Assembly (NCBI GenBank): GCA_030435675.1
Contig: CM059622.1
Span: 15,562,001-15,626,000 of the forward strand
Direction: 5' to 3'
DNA from: Steinernema hermaphroditum
Taxonomy: Eukaryota > Nematoda > Chromadorea > Rhabditida > Steinernematidae
DNA length: 64,000 nucleotides
This document shows, in pieces, positions 35,050 through 47,005 of the stretch (position 1 is its first letter; every line of letters begins with the position of its first letter). The translations under genes and the position numbers were made by a program. The notes under the pieces are model-generated. The model ran no database searches, was not told the DNA's origin, and worked only from the letters and a program-made list of their open reading frames with translations.

Positions 35050-35745
35050 TTACCCGAAAACGTTTTCTTCACAGTAGTGGAAGTAGACGAACTTGTCTTC
35101 CTGCGCGTGGTACTTGTAGATCTCGCCCATCGTGGCCGACATTGGAGGGATGGTCTCGTTGACGATGCAGACGATCGCTTCTTCGGGCTTCAGACGGAGC
35201 CTGCAAAACATGGAAGTTGGAGACTGCACTGGTATCTGCCATGATAGCTCAGTTGGGAGAGCGTTAGACTGAAGATCTAAAGGTCGCCGGTTCGATCCCG
35301 GCTCGTGGCATCTTTGCCGGTTATTACTACTACGACTTCACCGATTGTTCTTGTAGAGTTGAGAGTAGGAAAACATGTTATTTTGGAATGAAAAAATCAC
35401 GAAAAAAAGTTAAAAGATTGGAAAAAGATTACTCCCCGGCCGGTAATCGAACCCGGGTCTCGCACGTGACAGGCGCGGATACTCACCACTATACTACCGA
35501 GGATACATATCTTCGGCACTCTCCAAAGGCACTTACCACTTGCGAACGAAAACAGTAAACATGGAGAAACTCCATTCCACCGGTACAGCGTGATTCTTCT
35601 TCAGAATCGGCTGCAGATTGCTCTGCGAGACCCGTTCTACGACGACCGGTACCCGCTCACCGGAGAACGCCTCCAGAATCGCTTCCGCATCGGCGAGTCG
35701 TTCCTTCAATGAGTATTCCCACTGAAAAACCGAAACGCGTCGCAT
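35050..35745 (-). CDS. Atg8/LC3/GABARAP-family ubiquitin-like protein
   Basis: Autophagy protein conjugated to phosphatidylethanolamine on the phagophore. CDS complement(join(35050..35200,35537..35745)), 119 residues, the usual family length. Recognisable pieces: RVPVVVERVSQSNL (matching P-V-I-V-E-K), KKNHAVPVEWSF (matching K-x-LVP), FVRKWLRLKPEEAIVCIVNETIPP, and MSATMGEIYKYHAQEDKFVYFHY. It ends ENVFG: the conserved C-terminal Gly is the last residue, so no Atg4 pre-processing would be needed, as in LGG-2. The N-terminal helix is divergent (WEYSLKERLADAEAILEAF). The start is the nearest in-frame ATG; an acceptor-like TTTTTCAG just before WEYSL leaves open a different first exon. Its only intron holds tRNA-Phe and tRNA-Asp. 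Confidence 0.85.
35238..35310 (+). tRNA. tRNA-Phe(GAA)
   Basis: Acceptor GCCATGA/TCGTGGC, anticodon stem TTAGA/TCTAA with loop CTGAAGA, T arm GCCGGTTCGATCCCGGC. Inside the Atg8 intron, antisense to the host. Confidence 0.95.
35432..35503 (-). tRNA. tRNA-Asp(GTC), T-arm variant
   Basis: Acceptor TCCTCGG/CCGGGGA, loop CTGTCAC. The T arm reads CCGGGTTCGATTACCGG, so the normally invariant 53-61 pair is broken compared with the copy at 36916. Inside the Atg8 intron. Confidence 0.8.
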
Positions 35746-36410
35746 GGCGAGGTTCTGCAACAACGGATCTTAAGTGATCGTCGATCAACTAGTCGTCGCC
35801 GCACGAGAGAACACGCAATCTGGTCGGCCAACTGACGGCGACGACCCACCCAGGAAGGCCGGCCTCGATTAGGGCCCACAGCTGTTTTAGGTGGTGCTGC
35901 TGCTGAGCAGCGGCCGAAGAGGGCGACGCAAAGGACAAACAACAACAACGACGACGTCTCCGATGCCGCGCGGTTGCATCACAACGCCTCTGTTCTCTCA
36001 TTTTCGCATCCGAAAAAGCGAAGGTCAGTTCGCCGTCCGCAACATCTCATCGATCGTCGCCGGCCGATGGATGGCCCACGGAGTCGGGAAGCGCGAAGTC
36101 GCCACTTAAGTTGCAATTTGGCGACGTCGAGGAGTTGTCGAGGCTAGCGGAAGCAGCGAAGCGTGCAGCGCAGGAGGCTCAAAGAGTAGTTTCAGGAAAT
36201 TTGAGACCCGCTGGGAGTGCGAGGAAACAGGTCTCGCGCGGCGAAGGTCGGGGAAGTGTTTGGGATTCGTTTTACGTTCGAATGAACAGGTGAGAGATCG
36301 ACCGACGCCCAGCACTTAACCCTTGTTCGGTGGCAGCTGTTAAGTGGGTGCGAGGGAACATTTTGTAGGCGAGCACCTTATCACCGATACGCAACGGTCA
36401 TACCAACGTA
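35746..36410. other. upstream region of the Atg8 gene
   Basis: CG-rich near 35790-36100, AT-neutral afterwards. No exon supported beyond a possible alternative first exon of the Atg8 gene. Confidence 0.35.
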
Positions 36411-36481
36411 GCATCGGTGGTTCAGTGGTAGAATGCTCGCCTGCCACGCGGGCGGCCCGGGTTCGATTCCCGGCCGATGCA
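36411..36481 (+). tRNA. tRNA-Gly(GCC)
   Basis: Acceptor GCATCGG/CCGATGC, anticodon loop CTGCCAC, T arm CCGGGTTCGATTCCCGG, T run after the end. Confidence 0.96.
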
Positions 36482-36915
36482 AATTTTTTTCTTTTTCTTC
36501 GGCTTTTCCTTCATAAAATCCAGAAAACTGAGAAATACTTGTTTTCGTGGGGGAAACTAAATTTAGTCTTGCGAAAGCACTCTTATCTGCTCTCTTTACC
36601 GAAAGCGGGAGAAAAGTCAACTGACTGTTTTTCCGTGTGAAAATGAGCGCAAACATATCTGCAGAACTGAGATAGAAGAGCAGCGAGGGTAAACAGTTTT
36701 GTGGAGAATCGATATGTTGTTTGTACTAAATTGGCTGCGTTCAGTGCGGTGTGTCAGGAAAACAGTTTTCGGCGGTCAAAATAACGCGCAAAACTCCTAA
36801 TAAAAAGCAGAGATTGGGTCTGAGGGACTGAATGGCTTGTGAATACTGTAAGAAAACACTGCGAGAAAAATAACATTTGATCATTTGCAACAAAAATTAC
36901 GAAGGGGAAAAGTTA

Positions 36916-36987
36916 CTCCCCGGCCGGGAATCGAACCCGGGTCTCGCACGTGACAGGCGCGGATACTCACCACTATACTACCGAGGA
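36916..36987 (-). tRNA. tRNA-Asp(GTC)
   Basis: Complete cloverleaf with loop CTGTCAC and perfect T arm CCGGGTTCGATTCCCGG. Confidence 0.95.
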
Positions 36988-37830
36988 TGCCCTTTAAGCT
37001 ATTGCCTCATCGCTTATCACCAGCAAGAGGCCGAACACCACATTCAATGCTTTCAGTTGCAAATACAAAAAAATTAAACAAAATCACACGATATAAACAA
37101 AATGGTCGACTGCAGCGAAGCAGACGCGTTACGGCGGCCGTCGTCTTGGAGCAATATGTGCGAGGAGATGTTTTCGTTTGGACTGTTTTTTTAGATTTTG
37201 AAGACGCACAGTGATAACACCTTATGGTACGGCGTACTTTGTACCACATGCAGACGGGAAAATGTGCACAGAACGAGTGATCGCGAAAAGTGGACGGAAA
37301 AAGAGGGGAAATGTTTCGAGATGTGCAGGAATATGCTCTTTGATGTTCAAAAATGATTCAACTGACAGACGTTTCTATCTCAGGAGGCAAAAGGGTGAAC
37401 ATCAAGCGATCAAAGGCCTGAACCACGATTTCAAACCACGCTGAAAGCAGACATTTCATTGAATCGAGCCAGACGGAAGTCGACACAAAAACCTTAAAAA
37501 CATCGACATCGTTTCCCTATTTTTCGCTGTCTCCTCTCAAACCAGTTCTTCACCATTTTCGAAGCATCAAAACAGCAATTGATACTTCCCAGGCTGATGT
37601 AGTCGTCACGTTCCCTATCAACAGTATCGCTCTTTTCCTTCCGCGTTACGTTTGCATATCTGCAAACTTTGCAGGAAATTGAAAGACGGTCTTTACAATA
37701 AAGAAGAAGTTGTCATTGATGGAAATATCGCCTCCGAGATTTTCTTCTTTCGGGGGTTCCTTCTTTCAGCAATGTCTTCAGTATGCTTGGAATAAATGCA
37801 AGCTGAACCATCTGATGGAAATGATTATTC
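36988..37830. other. intergenic, no gene recognised
   Basis: AT-rich with short frames and no splice-supported exon. Confidence 0.35.
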
Positions 37831-38090
37831 GGGGAAGCGCGAACGCTGTCCCCTGACTCAAAAATTTAGCTGTTGGCCAACTCCAACTCGGAGCTGCCAC
37901 ACGGGTCAGCCGGGAGCGAAAGTGCAATGTCCCAGCCTCGCCATGGATTCCCCGCCTTGATGATCGCGGGGAGATCCCAGCCAGGTAAGTTTATGAGTCA
38001 TCCAGTGATCGTCACTTACGTAGGGTGCAACAGTTCCTGTGCATTGGTATGGGAGCCTTACAACAGAGAAGCCAAGAAAGGCATTGTGCT
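37831..38090 (-). mobile_element. MITE family B, partial copy
   Basis: From GGGGAAGCGCGAACGCTGTC it is the reverse complement of the inner right arm and core of the element at 38134-38611, lacking the outer ends. Divergence is concentrated in the last 80 bp. Confidence 0.8.
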
Positions 38091-38133
38091 ATCTCAAGAT
38101 AGAAACTCACCAAGCGTTTAGGTTTTTTTTTTT

Positions 38134-38611
38134 CCGACAGCACTGATCCATAGGAGAACGCCTCAACAGCTAACATCCCCTGCGATATGTGAACCTGGAT
38201 AGGCCGTAAGTCGATCAGTTTGTGCGGGGAAGCGCGAACGCTGTCCCCTGACTCAAAAATTTAGCTACGTTTTCTCTGTTTCTCTGGAGCGCAGGGATCG
38301 CACCGCTGCCACAGAATGGTCGCGCCCCACATAAGCGACCACGACTGGACGACTCATAAACTTACCTGGCTGGGATCTCCCCGCGATCAGCAAGGCGGGG
38401 AATCCATGGCGAGGCTGGGACATTGCACTTTCGCTCCCGGCTGACCCGTGTGGCAGCTCCGAGTTGGAGTTGGCCAACAGCTAAATTTTTGAGTCAGGGG
38501 ACAGCGTTCGCGCTTCCCCGCACAAACTGATCGACTTACGGCCTATCCAGGTTCACATATCGCAGGGGATGTTAGCCGTTGAGGCGTTCTCCTATGGATC
38601 AGTGCTGTCGG
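38134..38611. mobile_element. foldback MITE, family B
   Basis: 478 bp with nearly identical terminal inverted repeats of about 133 bp starting CCGACAGCACTGATCCATAG. The core contains TTTTCTCTGTTTCTCTGGAG, resembling the core of family A. No transposase. The short frame beginning NSNSELPHGSAGSE occurs in both copies as shared sequence, not as a demonstrated gene. Confidence 0.88.
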
Positions 38612-39137
38612 ATCTGATTGGAACTCGGATTATCCGAATCCAAAATCCGACAGCACTGCTATGGATACAAACTCACTACTACCCACTTATCAAGCAAAGT
38701 CAGTTAGCCGAAACATATACATGTAAACTAAAACTGAAAACTGACTTATCTGATCATCGTCGATGTGGTTCACCTTGGAAACTGGTCTGTATTGGACTGC
38801 TACGCGTATTCCTGAAGGGCATTGGTTTCTACTTATCCGGCAGATTTATCCGCTAACAACTGGCTTGTTGCCTTCTCTGTATCCATAATAAGTAACAGTG
38901 CGTTTTATCACGTTTATCCACATCACGTTTGTGCATCAAGCGTTGCTTGGTCTGGAGATACCATGGTTCCAGAATAGGTTTCAGGCAGTGAAGGCAAAAA
39001 TTTCACTATCAGAGCAGCTGGGCTCGGTTAAAGTGGCTCGGCTCCGACTTGAAGCCTCCCTATGATGCGGAAAAGTATAATCATGTAGCTTCCATTCATA
39101 TTTAAAGGAATCAAATCAGAGACACATTACATTACAT

Positions 39138-39683
39138 GTCTCTGCAAACCAGTCTCACTCGTGTCACGGTGGTGAGCGGTCGGTCCCTCCGGTCGCTCTT
39201 TGAGCGTCTGGTTGGTCTGATGGCAAACCCTATGGCATCTGTGAGTTTTCCGGCTTCCAGAGGGAATTGGGACACCCGGAAGCCGTAGTCCCACCACCGC
39301 TGATAACAAGATGTCCGACATCAAGAATCGGGCCACGTGAGAAGTCATCCCGAAGGTCGCCGACGCTCTGAGGACGCCACCACCAGCGAAGACGCAACAC
39401 CCGGACCACGGAATCATCTCTCCGAAGCAGATGCGAGCTCAGAAGCCTCCTCTGTGCCGCAAACGCCCCGAAAAGAAATATTCCGTCACCGTTTCTGGAT
39501 TTTCGCCGATTCGCAGATGCCCCATGAAGCGCGCCGTCTACGACCGGTTCAACGACTACACCACACCAGGGATGAAGCTGGCTGCAAAGTGATATCCTCT
39601 GTTGTCTATTTCCGGTGTCGTGCAAGGCGCAATGCATTGGATTCACGAAATAAAGTAAAGTAAAGTAAAGTCTCTGCAAACCA
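39138..39683 (+). mobile_element. retroposon insertion with (TAAAG)n tail and 14-bp target duplication
   Basis: The 14-bp GTCTCTGCAAACCA occurs at 39138-39151 and again at 39670-39683. The 518-bp insert ends AATAAAGTAAAGTAAAG, a short tandem tail typical of non-LTR reverse transcription. There is no recognisable reverse transcriptase and no B box, so it is either a 5'-truncated LINE or a SINE. Confidence 0.85.
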
Positions 39684-39949
39684 CACTAGGCTGACTCACA
39701 CAACTATTGCAATCATGGTTATATTTTGTTTTTCAGGCATCTAGTAGAATCGATTTTCGCAGGAAGCACAAAAAGTGGGAAGTTAATTTATGTACAGATA
39801 GAATGTGTAAACAAAACGGAAGTGGGAAGTCCGTGTCGCTCGGAATTTGTGCCTGTGGTACGTGACACATTTGGAATAAACATTTGTGGGAAAGCAGTGT
39901 GAATCAGTGAAGGAGCTAAATAAGTGTCGAGTTGGGTGGGTGTGAAACC

Positions 39950-41085
39950 CTAGTCGAGATAGGGCTTCCACACTCGCGTGGGGACCTGAGGCGTTCCTCG
40001 AGGGAATTCGCAAGGATCTGACGTTTTGAGAAGTTTGGCAGCAGGTGAAAAGTCGGTCTCGCCAACGACGTCGACGTCGTCCGAAGACTCAGCCCTTCGC
40101 TTTCGTCCTCTAGTGCAATTGGAGCTGTCAGGACTGCTCAGGGAACTACCGTAACCGCTATCGCTTGGAGACAAGACGACCATTGGAGTGCGGTCGACGG
40201 TGGGAGTGAAAAAGAGAACCGGAGGCAGGAGCGGAATGGGGGAGGAGAAGAAGGGAGTCGGTGGAATTGAGCAGCTGGAGGGCGAAGGGGTACGATAGAA
40301 GTTGGCCTCTTGGGATACGGTAGGACCGAGAAAGGAAGTCCGAGGCATGAAGCTCGAAGGAGAAGGGACAGCGTAGCAATTGACCCCTGGGGGTACGGTA
40401 GAACTGAACGTAGGAGTCAGAGGAATTGAGCTCGAAGGAGAAGGGGCAACGTAGTAGTTGGCTTCTGGAAGTACGGTAGAGCAGCTGGGGGAAGTGGTCA
40501 TTTCACGAATCAGTTCATCTGCCTTTTCGATTACTGTAGCTGCCTGCAGGTCGGATCTAAAATGAATAGTAGCCGTTTTATGACATCATCGATTCTGATA
40601 TACCTGACTGACAGCTCGGGTTTGATCATGACGATCAGCTTGCGAAGGTACTTGATGCAGAGCTGCTCCCTCTCGCGCCGACGTTTCTCGCTTCGGAGAC
40701 GTTCCTCCTTTCCTCCGTGATGGCTGACCACATCCTTCACAAACTTCTGCTTTAACTCATCAGTGGACAACGAATGGAGACCATCTAAAAGGGCACTTAG
40801 AGGGATTATTTCGCTGGGGGACCTACCAGGTGTGCCCTTCCTCTTGCTGCAAAGGTTCTTCAGGGTTTTGAACGCCTCGAGGTAGACATCAGCCTTATGA
40901 ACCCTAAAACGAACTGTAAATAAAGATCAAGCAGATAGAGCCTACTTCAAGAACCCCGCGACGGACTTCAAGGTCTCCCGAAGCCGCTCGGTCACATTCT
41001 TGATGGTCGTCCTTCGGATCCCTTCGTCGCGCTTCTTCTTCTGCTTCCGGTCCTCCACCTGGCCGTTCATCATTGAGGTGCTCAT
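39950..41085 (-). CDS. tandem bHLH transcription factor (REF-1-like, HES-related)
   Basis: Nuclear DNA-binding regulator. CDS complement(join(39950..40556,40604..40784,40827..40903,40946..41085)), 334 residues, in frame across three short introns. First bHLH: basic RKQKKKRDEGIRR, helix 1 IKNVTERLRETLKSVAGFL, helix 2 KADVYLEAFKTLKNL. Second bHLH: basic RLRSEKRRREREQ, helix 1 IKYLRKLIVMIKPEL, helix 2 VIEKADELIREM. Two bHLH domains in one chain is the signature of the nematode REF-1 family. The C-terminal third has three imperfect Pro/Ser repeats (PSPSSxxPxTPxFSS) and ends VWKPYLD, close to the WRPW or FRPW corepressor tail of Hairy-type proteins. The start is the first ATG before the basic region. 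Confidence 0.85.
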
Positions 41086-44000
41086 GTGTGGTGAGTGATC
41101 TGCTCTGCACGGGCCTGAGCACCGTCGCCCCTCCCTCCCGAGAGTTTCCGGTTCAGGCTCGCACTTTAGAGTTGCTTCCGGCCACTGACTTACGCGTTTT
41201 CTCATAGCACATCTGCCGATGTGCTGAGGTCTCATGGCGTCAAAAAAGCCCATGAAGGATGAAATAATGCATTGTATAATAAAGGAAATAGCTGAAGGGG
41301 CAAACGGTTTTTTTTGACTATGCCATTTGTGCAATCCACTGAGCTCTCTAGGGGCATTTATCTGCCCGAATCAACGACATTACGCCTTGTAGGGCATCTT
41401 ACAATAAGGGAAGAGCACCATATTGTAGTTGCCTGTCTTCTGGTGCCTGTAACACACACTGAAACAGAGAAGGCCGGCCAAGAGTGCCGCATTTAGAAGC
41501 CAGAATCGATGTTCGCCTTTCTCGGCACCTTGGTTTTCCGCATGCAACAGCTCATCAAGGGAAGTTCAAGCGGTGAAATCTCGATATTGCCTCATCTTGG
41601 AGCCATCAGTAAGCCGTCCTTCTCTTTCATTCATCCTTCCCATCCAAACCGATGCGATAAGCGATTATGTCTCGATTATCGATTATCGATTATGTATTAT
41701 GTCCTCAGATAGGATTGATGCAATTTTTGGATATCTATGACCTCTAGGGCGTTGATGTCTTTTACGAATCAGAATCATTACAATTCGCAGGTCCCAACTC
41801 CAACCATTGATGCAGATGGGCAGGATAATTTTTTGTAAAATCCCTGTAGTCTACGGTCAGTTGTTTTGAAGACGACGGCTTCCCAAGCCCGATAACTCAT
41901 CCACAGGATTGACTATTGGGAATGTACGGGAGTGATGGCACGGGAAAACACTCACTCCCACATCGAAATTCACACTTCACACTTTCTTTGTCGCTTCCTG
42001 TTGCTTCCTGTCATTCCTATTTTTTTTGTGAAAAATATCACTTTCAGGGAGTGCGTTTGTGCCATTTCCTCCGGCGCCCTAGCTTCCTCAAATCATTCTA
42101 GTCCGTGCCCATTGGGGCTGCCAATATGAGACGTGAAGGTGGCGACCGATGGCCTGCAAGGATGGGAACCTGAAGCGCGTGCTGTGCGAAACAGTGTTCG
42201 CACAAGGTAACTGATCCTCACACCGTCAACGACGTTCCCCACAACAACACGGAGCGGAATATTTCGTTCAACCACCGGGGTGCCGGAACTGCTAACGGTG
42301 GGTTATGTTCCCAGATAGGGAAGGTGTTTTTGGTCCCGATTTTCCATGTTTCTGAAGATGGATTGCAGCCTGGAATTTGAAAGTAGTCTTATCGTTTTCG
42401 ATACAGTTTTTCAGATCATCGAGCGATATGTGTTATTATGGACATCGACACTTCAAGTTCTACATATAGGCACTCAAAGGGCGAGCTTCGGAAGACTAGA
42501 AGCGTTTTCAAAGACGTACATGTAGAACTCGGTTTTCTGTTTCCTCACACTGTTCTGAGGCGCTGTCGGCAACTAACAGTTCCGGAACGAGGGATTACGA
42601 TTTGAAGAATGACCCACATCGCCGCGTTGCCAACTAGCCACTGCTTTGCGTAGGAGGTAAAGAGGAAGCTGGTGAGGAATCCTTAACTCGGTACCTGACC
42701 CACTTAGAAAGCTTTAAACAATCTGTTCTTCCCGTTTTCAACTCTCTAAAGCTTCGATAGAGATCCATAGGGACATGAAGGTAACTCGAGAGAGAATCTG
42801 TCGATATGAGAACCTCGCTGCTGACCCGTCATCGATACGTGGCGGCGTCTTTGCTCCCTCTTTACCCCCTACCGCCGCCGACCAGTGGCGAGTTGGGAAC
42901 GCGGCGATGTGGTGTGAGTTCCGCAGGAAACCATGTCCTTCTCACCTTGTTCTAGAGTCTAAACTAGAAGATAACAGGGGATCATGAGCGACTCAACTGC
43001 GTTGAGCGTAGCAACTATTATTTGTGGTATTGTATTTGTGGCTCTTGTCATGACTTAGATAGAGGTCGTTCTTCTTGAACGTCAATTCAAGGGATCACTA
43101 ATATATGCCAGTTTTCAGTTCGATCTGAAGCGGACACTTCGGAAGGTCTCCTTATAAGATGGATGACTACGGTTCCTGAAAGTACGCACTGATTGAATGA
43201 ATTCTCCCCATCAATTCCTCAGGAACGTCTCACATTCGTCCATCTTAGGTCAGCCCTTTTTAGGTTAAATAAACATGAAAGGAAGAAGGGATCGATTCTC
43301 TCAAAGAATCACTCATTTCACCAAACGAAACAAACACGTGTACTTCCCATCCGTTTGCCTCTTGCCCTACTTTGCCTTCCCCGCCGCAGACGCGCCAGAA
43401 CTTCTCCCTCTTCACGTTTGTCCGATTAGCGGAACACGCGCAGTCGCCCCGTATCGCGCTGTCGATCTCCGCGCAGCCCGAGGCGATCGGATCTACCCGA
43501 TAGGGGAGCGACTGACTCATCCGTCGTGTCCGTCGCTGTCCTTCCTAGCGCCTCATCAGAGCGTGAGCCGAGCCCTGGGCGCCATTAATTGCCGACGCGC
43601 CATGTCCATCGATCAGCCGTAGATTGGCACATCGACTTTGGCAACATATGCCGCTGTGCTTGTTGTAATCGTTGACGTGAGCTTTTTCCGTCAGAGCGGA
43701 TGTCGGCGTTGGCGAACCGGTTCCTTTGATGACTCCTCTCCTCGGGTGGTCGGGGCTGAGACGTAATTGTGCGTTGATTCGACTTTTTGGAGAGAGTTTC
43801 CTGCGGTGACCGCGCGCTTTCCGGTATCGATCGGATCGGTCCGGGTGAGGGTGAAAGGAAGCGGCGGCGGTGCAGACGTTATTGGGCTGGCTGGGCGGCG
43901 GTGTGAATGGTCACCACATGGCGCTGACCCTAATGGATGAATGGACAGGCTCCGGGACCGTTGTTTATTTCGTTCCTTCGCGTATACAGTTTTTCGTTTT

Positions 44001-47000
44001 CGAATTTGGAGAACTCGCTTGAGAAGGTCATTTTGCTATCGGGAAAGGGTGTTTCACCGTCGCTTGATGTTTGAAGATAGAATCACTCCTAAAACGTTGT
44101 TTTTCTTGTGTTATGAGGTGGCTGCCGAATGAGAAAATGAACCCTACAAGGCCAGCTAAGGTGGCTCACTCTAAATATCCTCCCTTCAATGTTGTTTAAT
44201 CTGCTTTTCATAGTTGCTTGTAATTAATATATGACCTTTTCGTCCAGACGGAAGCCATTAGAGCCTCGGCCCAAATTTTCAATATAGCTCAAGAACGTTG
44301 ACTCTAAATTGAGGATAGTCCACCTGCAAACTGGCCGCCTAGCCGGTTGAATCTATAAATCGATGTGGCAGTTCGATTTCAAAACATATGCAAATTCTGT
44401 GTACTGGCTTCCGAAAAACTTCCGCCCGCATTTATTCTTCTGTTTCTTGTCTCGAACATTTCTTTTTGCTTTCTTCTTTCCATCCAATTTCAGTGATAGG
44501 TATGACAAGTCACAGATCATTCAGTGGCCGAACAGTCTTTCGGATGGCGACACCGTAGTCCTACGGGCGGTAGGATTTGTGGCCATAGAATATTTTTGGT
44601 AAATGTGTAACACAGTAAATACGTAGGGGTCCCAGAGTTACAGTGGGAGTGAACCGGTCTTTGCCGTACCGCCTTGTGAGGCTCATTGCGAACTAGGGTT
44701 GAATCGAATGTAGTCAAATAATTCGTTTATTACGGATTTCAAGCCTATTAACAAAACCGTAAACATACAAAAATCCTGACGGCCTTTTGGATGGAGACAC
44801 TGGGTCGCCCGGTTCACTATTTTGACCACTGCCCAAGGATCGAATGCGATCGCTCCCGTGCATATGCGGTTCCCTGTTCATCTCCAGGGGGTGATTGAAC
44901 TGAGCGAAGTTTACTAGCGTCAATGCAGTGGAAAGATCAGAGCGAAGATCGCTGGGCTGGCCTTAATGAACTGATGAACAAGATCCGGTTTTGTCTTGTT
45001 GTGATGTTTGGAGTCTTTTACATTTCACAGAGGTCTCCTTTTGTCGTAGGAAAACTAGTATTTGAACCATCCACAAGGAGCTATTTCCGAGATGCTGCTC
45101 ATCTGGGATTCACTGATTAGAACTCACACATACTTGATGGAATGATGGCTGCCCATGTAGAACTGTGTGGCGTGTTGGTGTAGCTTCTCTTCATAACTTT
45201 GTGTACATGAGCACTGCGAGGAAACTTTGTCTTCACTAATGAGGCATGAAGCAATAACAGTCTCCCTTCATGTCTGCCTTTAAGATTTGGATGTGTTCCT
45301 TCTAAAGGGCAAACACGAAAGGCACTTATTGAAGTGATGCTGTAGGAGCTCAGCCTTGACCTGATCGCGGCAAAATAGCGTGCGATGTGAGTGACGTCTT
45401 TCGGCGTCTTGATAGAAACACCGCTATTTGCATGTTTGGATCTATCGCTGGAATGTGAATGTAGAACTGTGTGGCGTGTTGGTGCAGTTTCTCTTCAAGT
45501 ATCTAGGGTAATGGTCTGTCTGGCATGTGGATATAGAACCTAATCCCTGTAGCCCTTTGACCTTTTTCATGGAGAGCATCCATCCAAGCCATAGTTTAGG
45601 AACATAGTTTAGGGAAACACCAGCCCATATCAGAAGAGGAAAATATGGCTTCGACCACTGTATTTCTACATGACAGCTTTACAGTTTCCCAGCCAAAAGC
45701 ATTCATCGATGACTCATATGGCGCGGCTCCTGGTTGGTGAATAACTTCTGCTTCAAACGATCAAAATGATTAGTCACTTTTTCGCTTCTGTCAGCGACGA
45801 GTCATCGAAGTTGGGAGTCAAGCAGGGTCACCATTGATTCAAGATCATATTTGTGTGTTTCGCCAACAAATCATTGCAGTACCGTGCACATAGTATGCCT
45901 TTCTTAATAAGTTGGAGTTGGAGAGCATAGAGCAGAGCGTTTGACTGTCGTGTTTTGGAATCCGATGTAGTACCTATCAGACTGTAGCCTTTTGAAGCAT
46001 CATTTGTTCCTTGATTAGGATCGAATCGCACATTGAACCTAAGCCTGTCAGTCCACCTCTATTTGTACCAGAGGACACCTCCACTTTAAGTGAGCTACTC
46101 CTGCAAACGTCGAATCTAGGCCAGATCGCCTTATAGTTCTACTGAAGTAAGCGCCATCCTCTTGCAACGCGTTCCAATCCGTCATCCTTTCACGTTGAAC
46201 AAGTTTCTTTTCTTGGCGAAGAAACGCTCTTTTGACAACTTGTTCCGCAAGCACTTTCGCCTCTCAAAAGCTCATAAAGGCGGCGCTCTCCTAGAAGGAG
46301 GTGTCTCGGATGGAGATGTTTCTGCGCGACTTCGCGATTTGCGCAATTCCGACGAGAAACGTCTTCCTTTGGCGTAATCCTTTCTGCGTTACTCTCGCGT
46401 TTACGATCTTCTTTGTTCCTTTGCGGTCAGCGTTGCGATTGATCGCTCCTATGTGTGCACTTCGTGTTTCTGTTTCTGACCTTATCGAAAGAAGACATTA
46501 CACTACCTAGTTGGATGTAAATCTTTAACAGTGCGATTTGGTTGATATGGTCATCTATGTAAAGTAATTTCACTTCGTATTTACATTGTTCAGTTTTTCC
46601 CCAGAAAGACCTGTCCTTGTAAGAGCGGGTCAGATCATCCGAACATCCTGACGAATTAGCATTTTAGCAAAGTGTTTGAAACATCTAATCATGCTTTTAA
46701 GAACAGGTACATATATAATTGGAATGGTTTATGGTCCGAGAACAAGTCAAACCTGTTCCACTCAACAATTTTTATTCTCTTTTTCTGCGATAAGGGTGTG
46801 CCCACAACATGGTGATGTATTGTTTGGGGTGGTCCAGGAGGCTTTCTCGCGGTTACTGAGAGGCTTCAAGATATGGATAACTCTTTCTGAAACGGCTATG
46901 TGGTTCACAGTTGTAACGGGTTCGAAACGGGACTCGAAGGCTCGAAGTTCGGATCTACCCACAGGCAGAACCTTTTTTGCGTTATGTGGATGAGGAGACC

Positions 47001-47005
47001 TCTGT
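41086..47005. other. 5.9-kb gene-poor stretch
   Basis: I see no splice-supported gene. It holds a (CGATTAT)n run at about 41668-41692, a CG-rich block at 43380-43930 that may be a promoter, and a 45-bp direct repeat (45155-45200 and 45460-45505). Short frames at 46048-46378 are not recognisable. Confidence 0.35.
45155..45505 (+). repeat. short direct repeat pair
   Basis: TGTAGAACTGTGTGGCGTGT and following bases occur at about 45157 and 45460, roughly 45 bp each with a few changes. Confidence 0.6.

Noticed and set aside
37873..38477. Matching short frames beginning NSNSELPHGSAGSE in two places
   Set aside because: They are the same MITE core in inverted copies; similarity is at the DNA level and no start or stop context is conserved.
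39337..39663. 108-codon frame inside the retroposon
   Set aside because: No reverse transcriptase or other recognisable domain; treated as part of the inserted element.
46048..46378. Basic frames on both strands near 46.2 kb
   Set aside because: No splice partners or motif; cannot be separated from chance frames.
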